64,000 nucleotides of DNA from Nocardioides sp. L-11A (GTDB lineage: Bacteria > Actinomycetota > Actinomycetes > Propionibacteriales > Nocardioidaceae), in assembly GCA_029961745.1 (NCBI GenBank), contig CP124680.1, positions 4,650,001 through 4,714,000 on the forward strand, in the 5' to 3' direction. Position numbers and translations under genes: made by a program. Positions 24,774 through 31,731 of the stretch are shown piece by piece. Under the pieces are notes generated by a model. The model saw only the letters and a program-made list of their open reading frames with translations, made no database searches and had not been told where the DNA came from. The first letter of the stretch is position 1. The number at the start of each line of letters is the position of its first letter.

Positions 24774-25555
24774 CTGCTCTCCAGGGGTGCTTCGGGGTTC
24801 ACGTCGACCGGACTGAGGTGCACGCCCCGGGGCGCACGGACGACGGTGACGATGGCGTCGGCGACGGCGGTGGCCTTGAGGAAGTGGGAGTGCCGGGCGT
24901 GCCCCCACTTGATCCACTCGGTGAGCACCTTCGCGCCCGCCTCGGCGTCCCAGTCGGAGCCCATCTCCGACCAGGTCGGCCCGGGTCGTACGACGGAGGC
25001 CCGGACCCCGGTGCCCTCGAGCTCCATCTGCAGCGCCTCGACCAGCCCCTCCAGGCCGGATTTGGTGGCGCTGTAGCCGCGCATGAACGGGCGCGCCCGC
25101 AGGGCGGTGTCGGAGGAGACGAAGACCAGGTCGCCGCGCCGACGCTCGACCATCCCCGCACCGAAGGCACGGACCAGGCGGTGGGCGCCGAGCACGTTGA
25201 CGTCGAACTCCGCGGCGAGCTGCTCCGTGGTCGCGTCGAGGATCGCGCCGGGCGCGAGCAGCCCGGCGTTGCAGACCACCACCTCGGCCGCGCCGAGACC
25301 GGCGGTCACGGCCGCGGCGAACTCCTCGACCGACGCGGTCGAGGCGACGTCGAGCGGGTGCACGAACGCCTCGCCGCCGGCCGCGCGGATCTCGGCGGCC
25401 AGCTCCTCGAGGCGGTCGACCCGCCGGGCGCCGAGCGCCACCGGGAGGCCGGCGGCCGCGAGTGCGCGAGCCGTCGCGGCGCCGATCCCGGAGGAGGCGC
25501 CGGCGACGACGGCGGGCCGCCGGTCGGGGTGGACGGGCTTGCGTGAGGCGGCCAT
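24770..25555 (-). CDS. SDR family oxidoreductase between the two P450 genes
   Basis: A 261-residue SDR with GASSGIG at 19-25, NAG at 96-98, Ser147/148 and Tyr161/Lys165. The C-terminal part (FLKATAVADAIVTVVRAPRGVHLSPVDVNPEAPLE) is unlike FabG-type enzymes and matches the longer SDRs found beside cyp51. It overlaps cyp51 by 4 bp (ATGA) and the second P450 by 1 bp. It probably oxidises or reduces an alcohol or ketone made by one of the P450s. Confidence 0.92.
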   Translation of the reverse strand: MAASRKPVHPDRRPAVVAGASSGIGAATARALAAAGLPVALGARRVDRLEELAAEIRAAGGEAFVHPLDVASTASVEEFAAAVTAGLGAAEVVVCNAGLLAPGAILDATTEQLAAEFDVNVLGAHRLVRAFGAGMVERRRGDLVFVSSDTALRARPFMRGYSATKSGLEGLVEALQMELEGTGVRASVVRPGPTWSEMGSDWDAEAGAKVLTEWIKWGHARHSHFLKATAVADAIVTVVRAPRGVHLSPVDVNPEAPLESR

Positions 25556-26793
25556 CAGGACCCCCGCACGGTGAAGGTGGTCGGCAGCGCGGCGAAGCCC
25601 CGCACACTGGTCGAGTGCACCCGGACGGCGCGGTCGGCGTGCACCTCGAAGCCGGAGACCCGGCGGACCAGCTCCTCGAGCACCACGCGGGCCTCGAGCC
25701 GGGCCAGGTTGGCGCCCAGGCAGAAGTGGCGGCCGGTGCCGAAGCTGAGGATCTGCGAGAGCTCGGCCTTGTCGCGGCCGATGTCGAAGACGGCCGGGTC
25801 GGTGAACACCCGCTCGTCGCGGTTGGCGCTCCCCAGCAGGACCAGCGCCTTCGAGCCGCCGGGGATCAGCACCCCGCCGACCTCGACGTCGCGCACGACG
25901 TACCGCGCCAGCATCTGGCTGGAGGTGTCGTGGCGCAGCGTCTCCTCGATCCACGCCGGCACCAGGGCCGGGTCGGCGAGCACCCGGGCCTGCTGCTCGG
26001 GGTGGGCGGAGAGGTGGAAGAGCGCGTTGCCGAGCAGCTTGGTCGTGGTCTCGTTGCCCGCCACCACCATGAGGAACAGGAACGCCATGATCTCGCCGTC
26101 GGTGAGCCGGTCGCCGTCGAGCTCGGCCGCGACCAGGGCCGAGGTGAGGTCGTCGGACGGCGTCCGACGGCGCTGCCGGACCATCTCGCCGTAGTAGTCG
26201 AAGAGCGCGAAGGACGCCTCCATGCCGGCCTGCGGCACGTCGCGGACGCCGTCCTCACGATGCACGACGAGGTCGGCGAGGCGGCGTACCTCGTCCCGGT
26301 CCGGGGCCGGGACGCCCATCATCTCGGAGATGACGTCCATCGGGAGCAGGCCGGCGAGGTCGCCGATCCAGTCGGCCTCACCGTGCTCGGCACCGGCGGC
26401 GAAGGTGCGCGCGAGGTAGCGCTCGGTGAGCGCCCGCACCTCGGGCGTCAGCTCGCGGACCCGGCGCGGGGTGAACGCCGCCGACACCAGCTTGCGGATC
26501 CGCGACTGCTCCGCGCCGTCGAGCCCGAGGAAGCTCATCACCCGGTGCGCCTCGGGGTTCCACGCCGACGCGTCGAGCGAGACGCCCATCCGGTTCGAGA
26601 ACGTCTCGTCGTCGCGCAGCACCGCGAACACGTCGGCGTGCCGGGACACGACCCACAGGTCGTCGGCGGCGGCGTGGTGGACGGGCGCCTCGTCACGCAG
26701 CCGCTGGTAGGTCGGGTAGGGGTCGTCCTGGAAGGCGTAGTCGTAGGGGTCGAACGCCACGCCGCTGGTCGGGCCCGTCGACACCCCGCTCAT
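25555..26793 (-). CDS. Cytochrome P450 (CYP123-like by position)
   Basis: A 412-residue bacterial class I P450. The oxygen-activating I-helix AGNETT is at 245-250, ExxR at Glu284-Arg287, and the heme loop FGTGRHFCLG carries Cys358. The N-terminus (FDPYDYAFQDDPYPTYQRLRDEAPVH) is typical of soluble actinobacterial P450s. Its place next to the SDR and cyp51 matches cyp123 in M. tuberculosis, but family membership was not tested. The substrate is unknown. Confidence 0.93.
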   Translation of the reverse strand: MSGVSTGPTSGVAFDPYDYAFQDDPYPTYQRLRDEAPVHHAAADDLWVVSRHADVFAVLRDDETFSNRMGVSLDASAWNPEAHRVMSFLGLDGAEQSRIRKLVSAAFTPRRVRELTPEVRALTERYLARTFAAGAEHGEADWIGDLAGLLPMDVISEMMGVPAPDRDEVRRLADLVVHREDGVRDVPQAGMEASFALFDYYGEMVRQRRRTPSDDLTSALVAAELDGDRLTDGEIMAFLFLMVVAGNETTTKLLGNALFHLSAHPEQQARVLADPALVPAWIEETLRHDTSSQMLARYVVRDVEVGGVLIPGGSKALVLLGSANRDERVFTDPAVFDIGRDKAELSQILSFGTGRHFCLGANLARLEARVVLEELVRRVSGFEVHADRAVRVHSTSVRGFAALPTTFTVRGS

Positions 26794-27377
26794 GCGTTGC
26801 CCCGCAGGATCACGTCGACCGCGGAGACGAGCTGCTCGGCGATCTGGTCGTAGGTCAGCAGCCCCATCCCGGCTTGGAGCAGTGCTCCGGAGAAGGTCAG
26901 CACGAGCACGTCGAGCACGGCCGGGTCGGCCGGCCGGCCGGGCTCGCCCAGCGCGGCCTCGAAGCGGGCCAGGAACTCCGCACCGATCCGCAGCCGCAGC
27001 CGGGCGACATCGGGGTCGGTGCCGAGCAGCGCAGGGGTCACCGCCGCGGCCAGCTCGGGCTCCTCGACGATCCGCGCCGTGAGGGCGCGCATCGTCGCCT
27101 GCAGCCGTTCGACCGGCGTACCCGCGGCGGTCCGGGCCGCCTCGGCCGAGGTGAGGTGACGCCAGAACAGCTCGGCGAAGAGGTGGTTCTTGGAGGCGAG
27201 ATAGGTGTACGCCGTGGCGGGCGACACCCCCGCCCGCTGGGCGACCGTGCGGACCGTCAGCGCCTCGTGGCCGACCGCCCGCAACTCCTCGAGCCCGGCA
27301 GCGAGCAGCCTCTCCACCGTCTCGGCCTGCCGGGGGTTCAATCCCCGGCGCGGCGTCTCGAACACCTGACTGGACAC
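26790..27377 (-). CDS. TetR family regulator of the cyp51 locus
   Basis: A 195-residue repressor with a TetR helix-turn-helix at about 18-62 (AETVERLLAAGLEELRAVGHEALTVRTVAQRAGVSPATAYTYLASKNHLFAELF). Its GTG start lies six bases after a TATGTT -10 box, so the mRNA is probably leaderless. It is the first gene of the minus-strand P450 operon and is divergent from the LLM gene; palindromes in the 68-bp gap lie between the promoter boxes of both, which suggests control of both directions. The ligand may be a sterol- or terpenoid-like compound (inference). Confidence 0.92.
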   Translation of the reverse strand: MSSQVFETPRRGLNPRQAETVERLLAAGLEELRAVGHEALTVRTVAQRAGVSPATAYTYLASKNHLFAELFWRHLTSAEAARTAAGTPVERLQATMRALTARIVEEPELAAAVTPALLGTDPDVARLRLRIGAEFLARFEAALGEPGRPADPAVLDVLVLTFSGALLQAGMGLLTYDQIAEQLVSAVDVILRGNA

Positions 27378-27383
27378 CTGTCC

Positions 27384-27439
27384 AACATAGGAGACGTTCT
27401 CGACGAGCGCAAGACATTTCTAGAACACGTTCCTATGGT
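27384..27439. promoter_or_regulatory. Divergent promoters with TetR-type operator TAGAACACGTTCCTA
   Basis: Minus strand: TTGCGC (27407-27412), 17 bp, TATGTT (27384-27389), then GTG six bases on. Plus strand: AAGACA (27411-27416), 17 bp, TATGGT (27434-27439), then ATG six bases on. The near-palindrome at 27421-27435 sits between the plus boxes and resembles the KstR consensus TnnAACnnGTTnnA (from memory) except at its last position. A weaker GAGACGTTCTC lies between the minus boxes. Confidence 0.65.
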
Positions 27440-27445
27440 GGGCGC

Positions 27446-28291
27446 ATGCGCAACGGGATCGTCCTCTTCACCTCCGACCGCGGCATCACGCCGGCCCGAC
27501 TGGCCCAGGCCGCCGAGGAGCGGGGCTTCGACACCATCTATGTGCCGGAGCACACCCACATCCCGGTGCGCCGGGACGCCCTGCACCCGACCGGTGGCGA
27601 GGACCTGCCCGACGACCGCTACCTGCGCACCCTCGACCCGTGGGTCTCGCTCGCCACCTGCGCGGCCGCGACCGAGCGGATCGGGCTGTCCACCGCGGTC
27701 GCGCTGCCCGTCGAGTCCGACCCGATCACCCTCGCCAAGACCCTCGCCACCCTCGACCACCTCTCCGGCGGCCGGGTCACCATCGGCGCCGGCTTCGGCT
27801 GGAACACCGACGAGCTCACCGACCACCACGTCCCGGCCGCCAAGCGCCGCACCGTGCTGGCGGAGTACCTCGGCGCGATGCGGGCGCTGTGGACCGAGGA
27901 GGAGGCGTCGTACGAGGGGGAGTTCGTCAGTTTCGGCCCGAGTTGGGCCTATCCCAAGCCCCCGCAGGGCCGGATCCCGGTGATCATCGGTGCCGGGGCC
28001 GGCCCGAAGACGATGCGGTGGATCGCCGCGCACGCCGACGGCTGGATGACCACGCCGACCTCGACCGACGTCGCCGCCGGCGCCGAGCTGCTGCGCAAGG
28101 AGTGGGCCGACGCGGGTCGCGAGGGCGAGCCCGACGTCCGGGTCCTCGTCGCCAAGCGGCCCGCCGCCGAGGACTTCGCCGACTGGACCGCGGCCGGGGC
28201 GTCCGAGCTGATCTGGGGCGTCCCCGACTCCGACGAGTCCGCCGTGCTCGCCTACCTCGACAAGCTCGCCGGACGGCTCGGCCTCTCGTGA
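27446..28291 (+). CDS. LLM class F420-dependent oxidoreductase
   Basis: A 281-residue luciferase-like monooxygenase-family TIM barrel of the actinobacterial F420-dependent subgroup: GFDTIYVPEHTHIP at the first strand, ERIGLSTAVALPVESDPITLAKTLATLDHLSGGRVTIGAGFGWN in the core, and IPVIIGAGAGPKTMRWIAAHADGWM in the phosphate-binding loop. These enzymes use reduced F420 or flavin for hydride transfer or monooxygenation. It is divergent from, and shares operators with, the TetR/P450 operon, so it probably acts on the same pathway. Its stop overlaps the next start (GTGA). Confidence 0.92.
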   Translation: MRNGIVLFTSDRGITPARLAQAAEERGFDTIYVPEHTHIPVRRDALHPTGGEDLPDDRYLRTLDPWVSLATCAAATERIGLSTAVALPVESDPITLAKTLATLDHLSGGRVTIGAGFGWNTDELTDHHVPAAKRRTVLAEYLGAMRALWTEEEASYEGEFVSFGPSWAYPKPPQGRIPVIIGAGAGPKTMRWIAAHADGWMTTPTSTDVAAGAELLRKEWADAGREGEPDVRVLVAKRPAAEDFADWTAAGASELIWGVPDSDESAVLAYLDKLAGRLGLS

Positions 28292-29619
28292 ACGTCGTAC
28301 CGGACAATCCTGCTCCGGATTCGGGAGATTCGCGACAGAATCGTCCGGTACGACGCAGCCGGTACGCCGAGTTGAGTCGCACCGAGCTCGCGACGCTGGT
28401 CCCCGAGCTGCTGCTGATGGGCCAGCTGATCGATCGTTCGGGGATGGCCTGGTGCATCGCGGCGTTCGGCCGCGACGAGATGCTGCAGGTCGCCATCGAG
28501 GAGTGGGCCGCGGCCAGCCCGATCTACACCCGCCGGATGCAGCACGCGCTCGGCTACGCGCCCGAGGTGGCCGGGCAGGGCGATGTCGTCACGATCTTCA
28601 AGGGCCTCCAGCTCGACATCGGCGCCCCACCGCAGTTCATGGACTTCCGCTACACCGTGCACGACCCCTGGCACGGCGAGTTCCGCCTCGACCACTGCGG
28701 GGCGCTGGTCGACGTGGAGCCGATGGGCGAGGACTACGTGCGCGGGATGTGCCACGACATCGAGGACCCGACCTTCGACGCGACGGCGATCGCGACCAAC
28801 CCCCACGCCCAGGTCCGGCCGATCCACCGCCCGCCGCGAGTGCCTGCCGACCGGAGTCCGCACTGCGCCTGGACGGTCACCATCGACCCCGACTTCCCCG
28901 AGCCGGAGCCGGTTCCCGCTCTCGCCGTCAACGAGCGCTCCCGCGCGGCGACGCTCGCCCTCGATCCGATCGATCCGGCCGACGAGGGCCGGGCGGACTA
29001 CACCGGCCCGCTGCTCTCCGACATCGACTTCACCGCCTTCTCCCACTCCGCCCTGGCCCGGATCGCCGACGAGGTCTGCCTCCAGATGCACCTGCTCGAT
29101 CGCGCGTTCGCGCTCGCCGTCGCCGAGCGCACCGAGACCGACGGCGAGCTGGAGCGGATCCGCCGCAAGCAGCTGGTCGGCGTCGCCGGTCTCGGCGCCG
29201 AGCGCCTGGCCCGGGCCCTCGGCCTGGACCGCGAGCCCGACCCGGTCCCCGCGGCGGTTCGGCTCCTCGCCGTCCATCCGCTCCTCAACCCCGCGGCGTA
29301 CGTCGACGCGTCGGTCGGCGACCGCACCCTGGTCGTCCGCCCCTCCCCCGCCCACGAGGACGCGGCCTGGATCGCCCTGTGCGGACCCGCCTGGACCGCC
29401 GCCCTGCAGGCCGTGGTCCGCGCCCTCGACCCGCACCTCGACGTCGAGGTCACCCCGCTGTCGGACGGGGAGGGCTGGCAGGCGACCGTCGTCCTCCGGG
29501 CCGAGCCCGTCCCGGAGGCCGACGAGGTCGCCGTCACCCGGTTCAGCACCGGTGCGTCCTTCGTCTTCCAGCCACGGACCTCCCTCCCGATCACTCCGAT
29601 AACCGGCGCCGAGCACTGA
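28288..29619 (+). CDS. Conserved-looking protein of unknown function beside the LLM gene
   Basis: I do not recognise this 443-residue protein. It is soluble, with no signal or membrane segment. The N-terminal part (ELSRTELATLVPELLLMGQLIDRSGMAWCIAAFGRDEMLQVAIEEWAAASPIYTRRMQ) looks helical; the middle has FRYTVHDPWHGEFRLDHCGALVDVEPMG and a CHDIEDPTFDATAIATNPHA stretch with possible metal ligands (His, Cys, Asp), and the C-terminal 180 residues are Ala/Leu-rich. The GTG start overlaps the LLM stop, so it is co-expressed. A start some 80 bases later is possible, because a 13-bp inverted repeat covers the first codons. Confidence 0.7.
   Translation: MNVVPDNPAPDSGDSRQNRPVRRSRYAELSRTELATLVPELLLMGQLIDRSGMAWCIAAFGRDEMLQVAIEEWAAASPIYTRRMQHALGYAPEVAGQGDVVTIFKGLQLDIGAPPQFMDFRYTVHDPWHGEFRLDHCGALVDVEPMGEDYVRGMCHDIEDPTFDATAIATNPHAQVRPIHRPPRVPADRSPHCAWTVTIDPDFPEPEPVPALAVNERSRAATLALDPIDPADEGRADYTGPLLSDIDFTAFSHSALARIADEVCLQMHLLDRAFALAVAERTETDGELERIRRKQLVGVAGLGAERLARALGLDREPDPVPAAVRLLAVHPLLNPAAYVDASVGDRTLVVRPSPAHEDAAWIALCGPAWTAALQAVVRALDPHLDVEVTPLSDGEGWQATVVLRAEPVPEADEVAVTRFSTGASFVFQPRTSLPITPITGAEH
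28293..28355. repeat. 63-bp inverted repeat across a gene start
   Basis: Perfect 13-bp arms CGTCGTACCGGAC and GTCCGGTACGACG, 37 nt apart, within the first 23 codons after the LLM/unknown gene overlap. It could be a REP-like element or a translational control hairpin. Confidence 0.7.
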
Positions 29620-29630
29620 GGGAAGTCTCC

Positions 29631-29652
29631 GTTCATTCTCGGTGAACGGCCG
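29631..29652 (+). promoter_or_regulatory. PHO-box-like direct repeat upstream of the phosphatase genes
   Basis: GTTCATTCTCG and GTGAACGGCCG follow each other with 11-nt periodicity, and a third GTGACGCTCCC comes next. This resembles the 11-nt direct repeat units (GTTCAYYYRSG) bound by PhoP in Streptomyces. GTTCA/TGAAC also form a small inverted repeat. It lies 185 bp before the phosphatase start; a TAGCTT -10-like box is found near 29709. Confidence 0.4.
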
Positions 29653-29836
29653 GTGACGCTCCCGCCTGAGCGCGTCAAAAGGGTCACCAAGAGTTAGCTG
29701 GCCGCTGCTAGCTTCCGGCCGTCTCGCCGTTCCCGCCACACCCCGGTGTGCCGGGGACTGCGTGCTGTCTCGGGAGGCGTACCGCAGCCCCATGCCCGCA
29801 CGCCGTCGTCCCCGCGACGGCTCCGAGAGGACCCTC

Positions 29837-31681
29837 ATGACCTCCTCAGACCGACAGCCCCGCTCCCGTTGGCGCGCCCCGAAGCGGCCCGCCATCGTGG
29901 TCGGCGGCCTCGCCCTCGCGATCGCCGCCGGCGCCGGCATCGTGTACGCCGCCGGCGGGCTCGCCCCGCCTGCCGTCGACCCGAAGACCGTGCACGCGCC
30001 GCTCGTCGTACCCGACCGGATCGTGCTCACGCCGACCGAGGACCCGAGCACCTCGCAGAGCGTCACCTGGCGCACGTCCACCGCGGCCGGTCCCCCTCAG
30101 GTCCAGCTGACCCTCGCCGGCACCGGCGTGGCGAAGCAGACCAGCACCGTCGCGGGCACGTCGACCACCTTCACCACCGACCTCGGCTACGACGTCCGCC
30201 AGCACTCGGCGACACTGACAGGCCTCACTCCGGGCGCGACCTATCTCTACCGGGTCGGCGACGACACGACGTGGAGTGAGTGGCTGGAGTTCCAGACCGC
30301 GAGCGCCGAGCCCGAGCCGTTCTCGTTCATCATGCAGGGCGACGCGCAGAACGACATCAAGTCCTATGTCTCGCGGACCTTCCGCGCGGCCTACGAGGCC
30401 CGGCCCTACGCGAAGGCGGTCCTGCACGCCGGCGACCTGATCGACACCGACGACTCGGAGGCCGAGTGGGGCGAGTGGTTCGGAGCCGCGGGCTGGTCCA
30501 ACGGCTCGATGAACGTGATCGCCGCGGCCGGCAACCACGAGTACTACCCGGGTCCCGAGCTCGCCGAGCACTGGGGCGCACAGTTCGAGTACCCGCGCAA
30601 CGGGCCGGAGACGACGAGTCGGATCGCCCAGCTCTACAGCGAGAACGTCTACTACACCGACTACCAGGGCGTGCGCTTCATCGCGCTCAACAGCAACTTC
30701 CCCGGTGACCCCGAGGCCTTCGCCGCGCAGACGGCATGGCTCGAGGAGGTGCTGAAGAACAACCCCAGCAGGTGGACGGTCGTGACCTTCCACCACCCGG
30801 TGTTCTCGGTCAGCTCGGGGCGCAACAACGCCGCGATCCGCGACGCCTGGCTGCCGCTCTTCGAGAAGTACGACGTCGACCTGGTCGCCCAGGGTCACGA
30901 CCACGCCTACGGCCGGGGCAACCTGGTCGCCAACGAGTCCGGGCTGCCGCCCGGCGCGAGCGCCGAGAAGAGCAACAAGGGCCCGGTCTACCTGGTCTCG
31001 GTCGCCGGTCCGAAGTACTACGTGCTGGACCCGGCCGACGACAACAACTGGACCCGCAACGGAGCGCATCTGCGCACGTCCCTGGCCAACACCCAGCTCT
31101 ACCAGCTCGTCGACGTCACCGACGACGAGATGCACATCGAGAGCTGGAACGTCTCCGGCCAGCTCGTGGACGCGTTCACCATCGCCAAGGACGCCGACGG
31201 CACCAAGCTCGTGACGACGGACGACGCGCCGCGCGCGTCCGGCCCCGGCTCGACGCGCGACGCCATCGGCCGGCCCGACCTGCCCGAGGCCGCCGTACCC
31301 CAGGCGGACCCGACCGAGAACCCCACCGAGAACCCGACCGTCTCGCCGCCGGCGCCGCACCCGGGCACCCCGGCCCTGCCCGCGCAGGCCGTCGCGAAGG
31401 TCAAGCTCAAGAAGCTGCCCAAGCGGGTCCGGCCGGGCGTACGGGCGAAGGTGCGGGTCGTCGTCGACGTACCCGGTGTCGCCACCCCCGGCGCGAGCGT
31501 GACCCTCGTGGTCGACGGTCGCACGGTCAAGGTCAAGCAGCTGCGCGACGCCGCGGACGGGAGGCTCACCCTCCGGCTCCCCCGCCTCTCCGTGGGCAAG
31601 CACAAGGTGCGCGTGATCTACGCCGGTACGCCGGCCGTGGCCGCCGCGACGGTCACCAAGACGGTGGTGAGCAAGCGATGA
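29837..31681 (+). CDS. Secreted purple-acid-phosphatase-like metallophosphoesterase
   Basis: A 614-residue exported enzyme. An N-terminal hydrophobic anchor (AIVVGGLALAIAAGAGIVYAA) is followed by a fibronectin-like PAP N-terminal domain (VPDRIVLTPTEDPSTSQSVTWRT ... GLTPGATYLYRVGD) and a calcineurin-like phosphoesterase with GDAQND, HAGDLIDTD, AGNHEYY, FHHPVFS and GHDHAYGR metal motifs. A Pro-rich linker and an Ig-like C-terminal domain (VKLKKLPKRVRPGVRAKVRV) end it. It should release phosphate from organic esters outside the cell. ATG at 29837 has GAGAGGA in front. The next gene is a paralogue 50 bp downstream. Confidence 0.92.
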   Translation: MTSSDRQPRSRWRAPKRPAIVVGGLALAIAAGAGIVYAAGGLAPPAVDPKTVHAPLVVPDRIVLTPTEDPSTSQSVTWRTSTAAGPPQVQLTLAGTGVAKQTSTVAGTSTTFTTDLGYDVRQHSATLTGLTPGATYLYRVGDDTTWSEWLEFQTASAEPEPFSFIMQGDAQNDIKSYVSRTFRAAYEARPYAKAVLHAGDLIDTDDSEAEWGEWFGAAGWSNGSMNVIAAAGNHEYYPGPELAEHWGAQFEYPRNGPETTSRIAQLYSENVYYTDYQGVRFIALNSNFPGDPEAFAAQTAWLEEVLKNNPSRWTVVTFHHPVFSVSSGRNNAAIRDAWLPLFEKYDVDLVAQGHDHAYGRGNLVANESGLPPGASAEKSNKGPVYLVSVAGPKYYVLDPADDNNWTRNGAHLRTSLANTQLYQLVDVTDDEMHIESWNVSGQLVDAFTIAKDADGTKLVTTDDAPRASGPGSTRDAIGRPDLPEAAVPQADPTENPTENPTVSPPAPHPGTPALPAQAVAKVKLKKLPKRVRPGVRAKVRVVVDVPGVATPGASVTLVVDGRTVKVKQLRDAADGRLTLRLPRLSVGKHKVRVIYAGTPAVAAATVTKTVVSKR

Positions 31682-31731
31682 GCGCGCCCGCCCCGATCCC
31701 CACCGACACCCTCGTTCCGAGAGGACTACGC

